DNA of 64,000 bases from Actinoplanes nipponensis (GTDB lineage Bacteria > Actinomycetota > Actinomycetes > Mycobacteriales > Micromonosporaceae). Of this stretch, positions 32,123 through 40,916 are shown piece by piece. Under the pieces are notes generated by a model, which did not search any database, had not been told where the DNA came from, and saw nothing but the letters and a program-made list of their open reading frames with translations. Position numbers and translations under genes: made by a program. The stretch's first letter is position 1. The number at the start of each line of letters is the position of its first letter. The DNA is taken from contig NZ_BOMQ01000018.1 of assembly GCF_016862275.1 (NCBI RefSeq), positions 62,001-126,000 on the forward strand. The letters run 5' to 3'.

Positions 32123-33340
32123 ATGAGACGACCAGTCGTACTACGGTGGATGGCCGCCGGGGCCACCGCGGCCGCGAGCGCGGCGATCATGCTGACGATG
32201 CCGCTGCCCCAGGCCCTGGCCGCCGACAACCTGAGCCTCGGCGGCGGCGCCGACGGCTCCAGCAAGGCCAGCGGCACCAGCTACGGCAACGTCAAGGACG
32301 GCAACACCGGCACCTACTGGTCGCCGGTCGGCTCGACCGGCTACGTCTCGGTCAAGTGGGGCAGCGCCATGACGGTGTCCTCGGCCGTCATCCGGCAGGC
32401 CTCGGGCGGCGGCTCGATCGGCGCCTGGCGACTGCTCAACGCCGATCAGGGCGCCGTGCTGGCCAGCGGCAGCGGGAGCCCGAGCACCATCTCCTTCTCC
32501 GCGACCTCGCTGAAGAAGCTCACCTTCGAGATCACCAGCGCCTCCGCCGCGCCCCGGATCGCCGAGTTCGAGACGTACGCCACCGGCGGCAGCACCCCGA
32601 CCACCGGTCCCACCCCGACGACCAGTCCCACCGCCGGGCCGACCCCGACCGGCGCCCCCGGCGCCCCGACCGGCGCGTGGCCGTCCTCGGCCGGCTCGGT
32701 GAAGATCACCGGCACCATCTCCGTCTCCGGCACCTTCGACGGCGGGATGAAGACCTACTGCTGCATCGGCGACGGCTCGCAGAGCGAGTCCCAGGACCCG
32801 ATGTTCTCCATCGCCAACGGTGGCACCCTGCAGAACGTCATCATCGGCTCCCCGGCCGGCGACGGCGTGCACTGCGAGGGCACCTGCACCATCAGGAACG
32901 TCTGGTGGAACGACATCGGCGAGGACGCCGCGACCTTCAAGGGCACCGGCAACGGCACCAGCTACGTCATCGGTGGCGGTGCGAGGTCCGGCAGCGACAA
33001 GACGTTCCAGCACAACGGCAACGGCACCGTCAGCATCTCCGGCTTCTACCTCAGCGGCGCGGGCAAGCTGTACCGGGCCTGCGGCAACTGCTCCAGCTCG
33101 TACCAGCGGCACGTCAAGATCGACAACGTGCTGCTGAACGACATCGACATGGTCGCCGGCATCAACAGCAACTGGGGCGACACCGCGACGATCACCCGGG
33201 TCACCCTCAGCAACAGCTCCAGCGCCGTGGTCTGCGGCAAGTACAAGGGCGTGGCCAAGGGCAGCGAGCCGACCTACCTCGGCGAGGGCTGGAACGACAG
33301 CAACTGCAAGGTCAACAAGAGCGACATCACCTACAAGTAG
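32123..33340 (+). CDS. Secreted PL3 pectate lyase with N-terminal binding domain
   Basis: A 405-residue exported enzyme. The signal peptide ends at ALA near residue 33. A galactose-binding-like (F5/8C-type, discoidin-like) domain of about 120 residues follows (LSLGGGADGSSKASG, NTGTYWS), then a Thr/Pro linker, then a family 3 polysaccharide lyase domain from about residue 190 (VKITGTISVSGTFDGGMKTYCC, GDGVHCEGTCTIRNVWWNDIGEDA). It cleaves polygalacturonate by beta-elimination with calcium. ATG 32123 follows an AGGTGAGA ribosome site. A terminator follows at 33357. Confidence 0.92.
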   Translation: MRRPVVLRWMAAGATAAASAAIMLTMPLPQALAADNLSLGGGADGSSKASGTSYGNVKDGNTGTYWSPVGSTGYVSVKWGSAMTVSSAVIRQASGGGSIGAWRLLNADQGAVLASGSGSPSTISFSATSLKKLTFEITSASAAPRIAEFETYATGGSTPTTGPTPTTSPTAGPTPTGAPGAPTGAWPSSAGSVKITGTISVSGTFDGGMKTYCCIGDGSQSESQDPMFSIANGGTLQNVIIGSPAGDGVHCEGTCTIRNVWWNDIGEDAATFKGTGNGTSYVIGGGARSGSDKTFQHNGNGTVSISGFYLSGAGKLYRACGNCSSSYQRHVKIDNVLLNDIDMVAGINSNWGDTATITRVTLSNSSSAVVCGKYKGVAKGSEPTYLGEGWNDSNCKVNKSDITYK

Positions 33341-33356
33341 GGCCCCGGCCCGTCCG

Positions 33357-33390
33357 GAAGAGGCGCTCACCGCGAGGTGGGCGCCTCTTC
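33357..33390 (+). terminator. Terminator after pectate lyase
   Basis: A 14-bp stem (33357-33370 with 33377-33390, one wobble) closes a 6-nt loop. Its right arm reaches the stop codon of the convergent STAND gene, so it may serve both. There is no clear U-tract. Confidence 0.75.
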
Positions 33391-35980
33391 ACTGCTGCTC
33401 GCCGGCCGCGGCGGCGCCGGCCTTGCGTCGCAGGTAGGCGAGGTTGTGGCCGGTGGTGACGGTGTCGGCGTGCCCTGCGCCGAGAACCTCCGTCATCCGG
33501 GGGAGCAGCTCCGCCAGCGCGGTGATGGCGCCGGTGAGGTCGCCGGCGTCGGCCCGGGACGTCGCGACGTTGGCCAGGATGGTGAAGATCCTCGGACGGT
33601 CCGGCCCGAGGACCCGGAGTTGCTCGGCCAGCACCGTCCCGGCGTCCGCGGGATCCGCGGCCGCCCCCAGCCAGTGGGCGAGGTTGTACCGGGTGGTCGC
33701 GACGTCCGGGTGGTCGGGTCCGAGGACCCGGAGCCGGTCGGCGAGCAGCTCGCGCAGGGCGGCCGCCGCGGCGCCGGGGTTCCCGGCCCGGCCCGTCCAG
33801 TGGGCCAGGCTCTGGCGGCTGCTGAGCGTGTCCGGATGGTCGGGTCCGCAGACGCGGACCCGGTCGGCGAGAACCCGCTCCGCGATGACGGCGGCGCCGG
33901 CCGGGTCCCCGGCCGTGCCCGTCCAGTGCGCGAGGGCGCCCCGGGTGGCGAGCGTGACGGGATCGTCGGCTCCGAGGATGCGCAGCTGGTCGCCGAGCAG
34001 GTCCCGGGCGGCGGAGGCGGCGCCCGCGGCGTCCCCGGTCTGCCCGGTCCAGTCGATGAGGTTGTGGCAACTGGTGAGGGTGTCGGCATGGCCGGGCCCG
34101 AGGATGCGTGTCTGGTCGGCGAGCACCGCCCTGGTGGCCGCCGCGGCGGCGGCCGGGTCCCCGGCCAGCCCCAGCCAGCGGGCGACGTTGCTGCGGGCGA
34201 TCAGGGTGTCCCGGTGGCCGGGTCCGCGGACCCGCAGCTGCTCGGCGAGCACCTGTTCGGTGGCGGCGGCGGCGCCGGCCGGGTCGCCGGCCTCGCCCCG
34301 CCAGTGCGCGAGGTTGTTGCGGGTACGCAGGACGCAGGGGCTGTCGGCGTCGAGCACCCGCAGCATCGCGGTCAGCAGATCCTCGAGGCCGGCCACCGCG
34401 GCGGCCGGGGCGCCGGACTCGCCCAGGCTGTTGACGGCCCGGGTGAGCACCGGATGGCTCGCCGGCAGCAGCAGGGCGTCGCGGTCGTGTTCGTGGACTG
34501 CCGCGGCGTTGTCGCGCAGCATCTGGCCGAGGGCCGGGTCCCGGTCGACGGGGGGCCAGGCCTCGCTGAGGGCGTCGGCCGCGGCCCAGGCCAGGTCGGC
34601 CAGGTGGTCGTCGGGGGCGGCGCCGGCCGCGAGCTCGTCGCGGGTGACGCGTTGGACCATGCCGTGCGCCGTGACCGTGGCGCCGGCGACGGTGATCAGG
34701 TTGAACCGGTGCAGACAGCGCAGGCCGGAGCGGATGGTGGCAGCGTCCAGGGCCGGGGCGTCGGCGGCGTGGGCGAGCCAGTTACGGGCGGCCGTGGTGG
34801 AGAACACCGGCAGCGGGATCCCGGCCGGACTCAGCACGCTGGCCAGGCGCAGCAGCGGGATGGCCAGGCCGGCGGGGCGGGCCCGGCCGGCGGCCCGGAC
34901 GGACAGGGACACCGTCGCGGCGACGGTACGGGTGTGGTCGTCGGGCAGCTCATCGGCGCACGGGGCGAGCTCGTCGAGCCGGCGGCCCCGTTCGGCGAGC
35001 CGCAGTCGGTACTCCGAGCACGGGATGTCCTCGTCGAGCAGGTACGCGGTGGCGTGAGCCAGAGCCAGGGGGAGGTGGTGCAGCGCGCCGGCGAGCCCGC
35101 GGACGTCGTCGGCCAGCTCCGGATGTCCTTCGAGCCGGGACCGCAGGTAGGCCACGGTCTCGTCCGGGCTGAACCCGTCGACCGGCACCAGGTGACGGCC
35201 GGGTCCCCGCAGTGCCGAACCGCGCAGCCGGGTGGTGACGACCGTGCGACCCGTGGGCCGGATCGGGGGCCAGAACCCCTTCAGGTCCGCGGCGGTGCCC
35301 AGGTCGTCGAGGACGATCAACCACCGCCGGTCGGTGGTGGACAGCCAGGCGTGGAAGCGCGCGGCGTCGCGGTCGCTGTCGGAGCCGTCGGCGCCGGGCA
35401 GGGCCAGGTCGGCCGCGGCCTGGGCGTAGCCGGCGGTGATGGCCGGCCGGGAGGTGCCGGAGATCCACACCAGGAGGTCCAGGTCGCCGGCACGGCGCCG
35501 GCGGCCGGCGAGATCGGCCGCCAGCTGGGTCTTGCCGACCCCGCCCAGGCCGGACAGCAGCCAGGTGGAGGCCGGCGGGCCCGGCGTCGCGCCGCCGGCG
35601 TCGGTGGCCCGGGCGAGGTCGTCGGCCAGGGCGCGGAGCTGAAAGCAGTCCGCCAACGCGGGCACCACCCCGACCACCACGGCCCGCGGGGCCCCGGACT
35701 CGCGCTGCCCCGAGGATGTTGCCTGGTCGTGACGGATCCGCCAGACCGCCAGGTCGACCTCGGCGTCCGGAAGGGGGCGTCGCCGCTTCTCGGCATGACG
35801 AGCACACGCATCGACGAACGCCGCCACCGTGGCCCACCGGGGCATGCCGGCGCCCTCGGCGGTCACCGCCGCGAGCGCGGATCGCCCGACGCTGTGCCCG
35901 GCGATGTCGGCGTACCTCTTGAGCTCGGTCTTGGTCGGCGAACCGGCCGACTGGTGGAGGTGACGTAACTGGTCCCGCAT
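33389..35980 (-). CDS. STAND NTPase: HTH-like N-terminus, NB-ARC, TPR array
   Basis: An 863-residue protein. Residues about 1-65 resemble the XRE-like helical domain found in actinobacterial NB-ARC proteins (RSALAAVTAEGAGMPRWATVAAFVDAC). The NB-ARC domain has Walker A GLGGVGKTQLAADL (about 142-155), Walker B WLIVLDD and a GLPLAL-like HHLPLALAHA box. From about residue 545 there are about seven kinesin-light-chain-type TPRs of 42 residues (LRVLGPDHPDVATTRYNLAHWLG pattern). No nuclease, TIR or transmembrane effector domain is fused. STAND proteins sense a ligand with the repeats and oligomerise; here the output may be DNA binding. Confidence 0.88.
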   Translation of the reverse strand: MRDQLRHLHQSAGSPTKTELKRYADIAGHSVGRSALAAVTAEGAGMPRWATVAAFVDACARHAEKRRRPLPDAEVDLAVWRIRHDQATSSGQRESGAPRAVVVGVVPALADCFQLRALADDLARATDAGGATPGPPASTWLLSGLGGVGKTQLAADLAGRRRRAGDLDLLVWISGTSRPAITAGYAQAAADLALPGADGSDSDRDAARFHAWLSTTDRRWLIVLDDLGTAADLKGFWPPIRPTGRTVVTTRLRGSALRGPGRHLVPVDGFSPDETVAYLRSRLEGHPELADDVRGLAGALHHLPLALAHATAYLLDEDIPCSEYRLRLAERGRRLDELAPCADELPDDHTRTVAATVSLSVRAAGRARPAGLAIPLLRLASVLSPAGIPLPVFSTTAARNWLAHAADAPALDAATIRSGLRCLHRFNLITVAGATVTAHGMVQRVTRDELAAGAAPDDHLADLAWAAADALSEAWPPVDRDPALGQMLRDNAAAVHEHDRDALLLPASHPVLTRAVNSLGESGAPAAAVAGLEDLLTAMLRVLDADSPCVLRTRNNLAHWRGEAGDPAGAAAATEQVLAEQLRVRGPGHRDTLIARSNVARWLGLAGDPAAAAAATRAVLADQTRILGPGHADTLTSCHNLIDWTGQTGDAAGAASAARDLLGDQLRILGADDPVTLATRGALAHWTGTAGDPAGAAVIAERVLADRVRVCGPDHPDTLSSRQSLAHWTGRAGNPGAAAAALRELLADRLRVLGPDHPDVATTRYNLAHWLGAAADPADAGTVLAEQLRVLGPDRPRIFTILANVATSRADAGDLTGAITALAELLPRMTEVLGAGHADTVTTGHNLAYLRRKAGAAAAGEQQ

Positions 35981-36097
35981 CAGGGACGTGAGCCTACCGA
36001 GGGGCGTCCGGCGTCCGGCGTCCGGTTCCGGACGGGGCCGGACGCGCGCGGCCGCATCGTTTCCCCATCGCTGTTCCGTCTCCCCTGGAGGTCACCG

Positions 36098-36253
36098 ATG
36101 TGGATCACGTTCATCACCGCCGTCGTCCGGGACTGGCTGCCTGAGCTCACCATCGTGGTGCGGTTCGGCACCGCGGTGGCCGGGTTCGTCGTCACCGCTT
36201 CGTTGCTGGCCCGCCGCATCCGCCGGTGGCGGCGCCGGCGCGCGCGCCGATAG
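36098..36253 (+). CDS. Small single-pass membrane protein (51 aa)
   Basis: A short gene with an excellent ribosome site (GGAGGT, 6 nt spacing) before ATG 36098 and a TAG stop at 36251-36253. The product has a Trp-containing N-terminus, one hydrophobic helix (LTIVVRFGTAVAGFVVTASL) and a strongly basic Arg-rich tail, ARRIRRWRRRRARR. The positive tail predicts an N-out, C-in topology. It is transcribed divergently from the STAND NTPase gene 117 bp away. No name is known; function cannot be inferred from sequence. Confidence 0.7.
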   Translation: MWITFITAVVRDWLPELTIVVRFGTAVAGFVVTASLLARRIRRWRRRRARR

Positions 36254-36268
36254 GCCGTTGCCGGCCGG

Positions 36269-37207
36269 CTACCGGGCCGGCTTGACCCGGGAGAGCAGGA
36301 AGTCGGTCACCGCCGGGGCGAAGGCGGGCCCCAGCGTGGGCACGTGCGCGCCGCCGTTGATCGTCCACGCCTGCACGGTCGACCCGCCCGCGCAACCCTG
36401 CTCGTAGGCGCGTACCGACGTCTCGGCGGCCGGCAGGTCGGTGACCAGGTCGAGCGCGGGCGCGTCGCGGCCGGCCCCGGCGCACCGGTCGTAGCCCAGC
36501 CACTGGGTGACGGTGGTGGCGGCCGACGGGTAGGCGGCGTTGCCGTTGAGGCCGCCGGTGAACGCGATCGTCTCGTCGGTGCTGCTGTGGACGGCCAGCA
36601 CGCTCACCGGTTCGGAGGGCCGGCACCGGGCGGCGTCGTTCCAGCTCGCCCCGTTGAGGGAGACGATCGCGGTGACCTGGGCGGCGTGGTCGCAGGCCAT
36701 CCGGAACGCCATGAAGCCGCCGTTCGAGTGGCCGATCAGGTACACCCGGGCGGGGTCGATCCGGTACGAGCCCTGGATCGTGGCGATGAGCTCGCTGAGG
36801 TACCGCGAGTCGTCGGGTGGCGTACCGGAGAAGGCGCAGCACGCGTCGGTGGCGTTCCAGAAGCGGTTGCCGCGGTCGTCGGTCGTTCCGTCCGGGTAGG
36901 CGTAGACGAATCCGCGCCGCTCCGACTCGGGGGTCAGCCGCAGGTACGACTCCAGTTCGGCCCCGTGGGACGTGTAGCCGTGCAGCGCGAGGACCAGCGG
37001 CGCGGGCCGGGCCGGATCGTACGAGCGCGGGACGTGCACGGTGACCGGCCGGCCGCCGACCTCCACCGTGCCGGTGCCGCTCGCCGGCAGCGAAGGCGGG
37101 GCACTGGGCGAGGGGCCCGGGCTGTCCGCCGACCCGCAGGCCAGCGTCACCAGGACGGCCGCCGTGGCGGTCAGGGCCCGTACCACCCGCCATCCGTGTC
37201 GCGCCAT
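36269..37207 (-). CDS. Lipoprotein esterase, PHB-depolymerase/CE1 (LpqC-like)
   Basis: A 312-residue alpha/beta hydrolase with a lipoprotein signal peptide (lipobox VTLAC, Cys 24) followed by a Pro/Ser-rich linker. The oxyanion stretch LALHGYTSHG (about 74-83), the nucleophile elbow GHSNGG (Ser 161), an Asp/Glu region HSSTDETIAF and the final His in NGGAHVPT make a full catalytic set. The LpqC/feruloyl esterase (CE1) family removes hydroxycinnamate or cleaves poly-3-hydroxybutyrate; with the nearby pectate lyase and GH32 genes, plant polymer esterase action is plausible. Confidence 0.85.
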   Translation of the reverse strand: MARHGWRVVRALTATAAVLVTLACGSADSPGPSPSAPPSLPASGTGTVEVGGRPVTVHVPRSYDPARPAPLVLALHGYTSHGAELESYLRLTPESERRGFVYAYPDGTTDDRGNRFWNATDACCAFSGTPPDDSRYLSELIATIQGSYRIDPARVYLIGHSNGGFMAFRMACDHAAQVTAIVSLNGASWNDAARCRPSEPVSVLAVHSSTDETIAFTGGLNGNAAYPSAATTVTQWLGYDRCAGAGRDAPALDLVTDLPAAETSVRAYEQGCAGGSTVQAWTINGGAHVPTLGPAFAPAVTDFLLSRVKPAR

Positions 37208-37260
37208 CGCACCTCCCCAGCCGGAATGCCGACCAGGGTACGCCGGGGGGCTGTCGGCGC

Positions 37261-37266
37261 TACCGT
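37261..37266 (+). promoter_or_regulatory. -10 element of the M20D gene
   Basis: TACCGT lies 35 nt before ATG 37301, with an AGGAG ribosome site between them at 37290-37294. It matches TAnnnT. Confidence 0.35.
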
Positions 37267-37300
37267 GCGAGCGACGCCACCTCGACGGCAGGAGCAGAAG

Positions 37301-38527
37301 ATGAGCGCGGTGACCGGGATCGACGACACCCGAGCGTGGCGGGAGGAGCTCTACCGCCACCTCCACGCCCATCCGGAGCTGAGCTCGCACGAGGTGGGGA
37401 CCGCGGCCGAGATCGCCCGGCGCCTCGAGGAGTTCGGCTACGACGTGCAGCACATCGGCGGCGGCGTCGTGGGGGTCCTCACCAACGGCGGCGGCCGGAC
37501 CGTGCTGGTGCGCGCCGACATCGACGCCCTTCCGGTGACCGAGCTGACCGCGCTGCCGTACGCGTCGAAGGTCACGGCGGTGGACGAGTCCGGCGCGACG
37601 GTCGGCGTCTCGCACGCCTGCGGGCACGACGTCCACATCACCTGCCTGCTCGGCGCGGCCGCGCTGCTCAGCGGCGACCGGGCGGCCTGGCGCGGGACGT
37701 TCATCGCGCTCTTCCAGCCCGCGGAGGAGACCGCCGCCGGTGCGCAGGCCATGCTGGACGACGGGCTCACGAGCCGGATACCCCGCCCGGACGTCGCCTT
37801 CGCCCAGCACGTGCTCACCCATGAGGCGGGGGTCCTCGGCTGCCGGCCGGGCCCGGTCCTGTCGGCCGGGGACAGCATCAGGATCACCGTGTTCGGCCAG
37901 GGCTCGCACGGCGCGATGCCGCACCTGGGGGTCGACCCCGTGGTGCTCGCCGCGGCCGTCGTGCTGCGACTGCAGACCATCGTGGCCCGGGAGACCGCGC
38001 CCGGTGAGTTCGCCGTGGTCACGGTGGGCAGCAGCGTCGCCGGCACGAAGAGCAACATCATTCCCGACCGCGCGGTGCTGCTGGTCAATGTGCGCACCTA
38101 CGACACGGAGGTCCGCCGGCGGGTCCTCGACAGCATCGAGCGGATCGTGCGCGCCGAGTGCGCTGCCTCCGGCTCGCCCGAGCCGCCGACGTTCGACTAC
38201 TACGACCAGTTCCCCCTGACGGACAACGACCCCGAGGTCACCGCCGAGGTCACGGCGGCCTTCCGGGCGCACTTCGGCGACGCCCGGGTCGTCCCGCTCG
38301 ACCGGATCACCGCCAGCGAGGACTTCAGCCGGATCCCGGCCGCCTTCGGGACGCCCTACTGCTACTGGGGGGTCGGCGGCTCCGCGCCCGGGCAGCCGAC
38401 GTACCCGAATCACTCGCCCCACTTCGCGCCGGCCCTCCGCCCGACGCTGGACGCCGGCACCGAGGCCATCGTCGTGGCGACCCGGGCCTATCTCGGTCCG
38501 GACGCGCGGGAGGTCAGCCGCGGGTGA
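37301..38527 (+). CDS. M20D-family amidohydrolase/peptidase
   Basis: A 408-residue cytosolic enzyme of the M20D family (hippurate/N-acyl-amino-acid/IAA-amide hydrolases). Metal-binding motifs are intact: the RADIDALPV stretch, the Cys-His pair in SHACGHDVH, the catalytic FQPAEETAAGA and the C-terminal HSPHF. The dimerisation domain lies at about 185-305 (GSHGAMPHLGVDP). It hydrolyses N-acylated amino acids or related amides using two metal ions. ATG 37301 has an AGGAG site. Its 3' end overlaps the convergent glycosyltransferase gene by 14 nt. Confidence 0.9.
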   Translation: MSAVTGIDDTRAWREELYRHLHAHPELSSHEVGTAAEIARRLEEFGYDVQHIGGGVVGVLTNGGGRTVLVRADIDALPVTELTALPYASKVTAVDESGATVGVSHACGHDVHITCLLGAAALLSGDRAAWRGTFIALFQPAEETAAGAQAMLDDGLTSRIPRPDVAFAQHVLTHEAGVLGCRPGPVLSAGDSIRITVFGQGSHGAMPHLGVDPVVLAAAVVLRLQTIVARETAPGEFAVVTVGSSVAGTKSNIIPDRAVLLVNVRTYDTEVRRRVLDSIERIVRAECAASGSPEPPTFDYYDQFPLTDNDPEVTAEVTAAFRAHFGDARVVPLDRITASEDFSRIPAAFGTPYCYWGVGGSAPGQPTYPNHSPHFAPALRPTLDAGTEAIVVATRAYLGPDAREVSRG

Positions 38528-39755
38528 GTTCCGCCAGGACCGGGAGCACGCCGGCCGCGCCGTCCTCGTGGGCGAGCCGGGCGGCGACGCCCGCGGCCCG
38601 CTCGCGGTACCCGGGGTTGGCCGTGGCCTCGGTGAGGGCCGCGGCCAGACGGTCGGCGCTCAGCCGCCGGAACGGGATCGCTCCCGGGGTGACGCCCAGC
38701 CGTTCGAGCCGCCGGGCCCAGAACGGCTGGTCCACCATGCACGGCACGGGGACGGCCGGTACCCCGGCGCGGAGGCCGGCCGCCGTGGTGCCCGCCCCGG
38801 CGTGGTGGACCACCGCGGCCGTCCGGGGGAAGAGCCAGTCGTGGGGCACCTCAGACACGGTCAGGATGTCGTCGCCCATCGGGTGCAGCCCGGCCCAGCC
38901 GGTGTTCACGACGGCCCGGTGGCCGCTCGTGCGCAGCGCGGCCCGGATCAGGGCGGACAGCGCGTCCCGGTCGGCCATCGGCAGGCTGCCGAACCCGAGG
39001 TAGACCGGGGGCGGGCCGGCGGCCAGGAAGTCGGCCAGCTCCGGCGCCGGGGTGTAGGCCGGGTCGGGCGCCGGCCACCAGTAGCCGACGGTGCGGTGCC
39101 AGCGCGGCCAGTCCGCGGGTGGCGGCACCACGGCCGGGCTGTAGCCGTAGCAGATCGGCCAGCGGCCGGCGTCGAGCCGGGCGAGCCAGGCGCCCGGCCG
39201 GACCGGCGGCAGGCCCAGGTCGTGGCGGAGTCCGTCGACGGCCTGGCGGAACGGTTGCTGTCCCAGGGTGCGCAGCGCCACGGCCGCCCGGCGATTGGCC
39301 CATCCGCCCAGCGACCGGGTGGTCACCGTGGCCGGCGGGAACGCCCGGGTCGGGGTCATCGGTTGCAGGTAGACGCCCATGCTGGGCCGGCCCAGGCCCT
39401 CCGCCACGTGGCCGCCGATCCAGCCGGCCGGGGTCAGCAGCAGCGCGTCGGCCTCGCGCGCCGCCGCCAGCATGGCGTCCGCCAGCGGGCGGGCGTGGTC
39501 GGCGACCACCTGGTTGACCGCGAGCGTCACCCGGAGCGGGCTGCGCGGGCCGCGCGCGGCCAGCCGTGCCGTCAACTCCTCCCGGGTGTCCAGGGGCAGC
39601 CGGTGGAAGTCCAGGCCCCGGCTGCGCACCAGGGGCTCGAAGAGGGCGTGCGTGGCCAGGGTGACCTGATGCCCCTCCTGGAGCAGCCGGACGCCCAGCC
39701 CGGTGTACGGGGCCACGTCACCGCGACTGCCGACCGCCATGATGACTATGCGCAT
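38514..39755 (-). CDS. GT1-family UDP-glycosyltransferase (macrolide/sterol type)
   Basis: A 413-residue GT-B fold glycosyltransferase. The N-terminal Rossmann domain starts with GSRGDVAPYTGLGVRLLQEGH, typical of sterol and MGT-type family 1 enzymes, and the C-terminal domain has the donor-binding YLGFGSLPM, PHDWLFPRTAAVVHHAGAGTTAAGLRAGVP and DQPFWARR motifs. It transfers a sugar from a nucleotide donor to a lipophilic acceptor, here unknown; no biosynthetic gene cluster adjoins it. ATG 39755 has GGAGG 8 nt upstream. Confidence 0.9.
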   Translation of the reverse strand: MRIVIMAVGSRGDVAPYTGLGVRLLQEGHQVTLATHALFEPLVRSRGLDFHRLPLDTREELTARLAARGPRSPLRVTLAVNQVVADHARPLADAMLAAAREADALLLTPAGWIGGHVAEGLGRPSMGVYLQPMTPTRAFPPATVTTRSLGGWANRRAAVALRTLGQQPFRQAVDGLRHDLGLPPVRPGAWLARLDAGRWPICYGYSPAVVPPPADWPRWHRTVGYWWPAPDPAYTPAPELADFLAAGPPPVYLGFGSLPMADRDALSALIRAALRTSGHRAVVNTGWAGLHPMGDDILTVSEVPHDWLFPRTAAVVHHAGAGTTAAGLRAGVPAVPVPCMVDQPFWARRLERLGVTPGAIPFRRLSADRLAAALTEATANPGYRERAAGVAARLAHEDGAAGVLPVLAELTRG

Positions 39756-39847
39756 GAGGGTTCCTCCGTAGCCCGGTGAGCCGTCCGGTTGCCCGTCCAT
39801 GCTGGACGGCGCTCCCTGTGCCCGGGCTGAGAACCGCCGCGCCGCCG

Positions 39848-40132
39848 CTACGCCCCGGGACCGCGGTCGCGGGCGGCGATGGCGTCGGCGATGAAGGCGC
39901 GGAACCCGGCGAACTGGTCCGCGGTCATCTTCCAGCGGCGCCCGCCGGTGATGTCGTTCTCGCCGTACGCCCGCCCGAGCCGGACCTTGAAGCCGTCCCC
40001 GTGCGGCGTCGCGCTGATCCGCAGGTACGACACGTGGTACCGCAGGCTCTCCTCGACGCCGCTGTGGAAGATCTCCAGCACCCGGCCGTCCAGCACCATT
40101 ATCTCGTCCTCGAGCGCGAACTCCGTTGCCAT
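39848..40132 (-). CDS. Hypothetical small protein (94 aa)
   Basis: A 94-residue soluble protein without a domain that I recognise. The N-terminal half is predicted beta-rich (FALEDEIMVLDGRVLEIFHSGVE, SLRYHVSYLRISATPHGDGF), resembling a small PH-like fold used by some uncharacterised actinobacterial proteins; the C-terminus is helical (FAGFRAFIADAIAARD). ATG 40132 sits after AGGTGGG. It lies 92 nt upstream of the glycosyltransferase on the same strand. Confidence 0.65.
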   Translation of the reverse strand: MATEFALEDEIMVLDGRVLEIFHSGVEESLRYHVSYLRISATPHGDGFKVRLGRAYGENDITGGRRWKMTADQFAGFRAFIADAIAARDRGPGA

Positions 40133-40233
40133 GTACCCACCTCGGTGTCGGTCGCCGGCCCTGGTGGCCGGGGACACGCCGGTGACGGTAGTCGCCCGCC
40201 CGCCCGCCCACCGGCCGCCGACGGCGGCGGCGG

Positions 40234-40710
40234 TCACAGGTCGCTGTGGTGGCCGGCGGCGCGCTGGCACTCCTGGAGCCGCTGGCGGGCGGACTGCAGC
40301 CGCTCGCCCATGACCCGCAGGAAGCGGCTGGTCAGCTCGAAGCCCAGGGCCGGGTCGCGCTGGCAGAGGGCCCGCACGAGCGGGCCGTTGAACGTCAGGG
40401 TGTGGGTCGTGCTGGTCGCCACGGCGCCGAAATGCCAGCGGTACGGCGGGAACAGCCACGACCAGCCCAGGACCGCGCCCGGCTTGAGGGTCTCCAGCAC
40501 GAAGTTGTCGTAGCCGGGCACCTCGGCGTCGAGGTACACCCGGCCGTCGGTGATCAGCCAGAACTGTTCGGCCGGCGTGCCCTGCGCGAAGATCCGGTTG
40601 CCGGCGTGGAACATCGACCGGCTGGTCAGCGGGGCCAGCAGGCCGAGCTGGTGTTCGGTCAGGCCGGCCAGGAACGGCTGTTCGGCGAGCATCTCGACGG
40701 TGGTGAACAC
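40234..40710 (-). CDS. Cyclic-nucleotide-binding-fold protein without DNA-binding domain
   Basis: A 158-residue Crp-like cNMP-binding domain: EMLAEQPFLAGLTEHQLGLLAPL, FHAGNRIFAQGTPAEQFWLITDGRVYLDA and GAVLGWSWLF give the beta-roll with the phosphate-binding loop, though the usual FGE-L-A-L and Arg-S/T of true cAMP sites are replaced. There is no C-terminal helix-turn-helix, so it is not a complete Crp-type regulator; it ends in a helix with several Arg/Gln. GTG 40710 follows a GGGAGGG site; an ATG at 40746 is the alternative start. Confidence 0.82.
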   Translation of the reverse strand: MFTTVEMLAEQPFLAGLTEHQLGLLAPLTSRSMFHAGNRIFAQGTPAEQFWLITDGRVYLDAEVPGYDNFVLETLKPGAVLGWSWLFPPYRWHFGAVATSTTHTLTFNGPLVRALCQRDPALGFELTSRFLRVMGERLQSARQRLQECQRAAGHHSDL

Positions 40711-40916
40711 GGTCCCTCCCGGGTGATCAGGCGAGCGGCTGTCCATGAGCAGGGACCGTACGAGCGAACCGCGACCAGGGACCCACCCGCCAGGGCCTGG
40801 GGTCGGCCCGGGACGGGACCAACGGCCCGGGGCCACCGGGCGGACGGTGCGAAAGTCCCCGCGAGGCGTTCCCTCCTGCCCTGCCGGGGGCGGGCGGGAG
40901 GGTTCACCGTGAGGGC

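Noticed and set aside
33389..34380. CRISPR-like repetitive DNA
   Set aside because: The periodicity comes from 42-residue TPR coding repeats with free synonymous change; no identical direct repeats with unique spacers are present.
28860..40700. Secondary-metabolite gene cluster (SARP plus glycosyltransferase)
   Set aside because: No polyketide, peptide, terpene or RiPP core enzyme lies nearby; the SARP gene neighbours polysaccharide genes.
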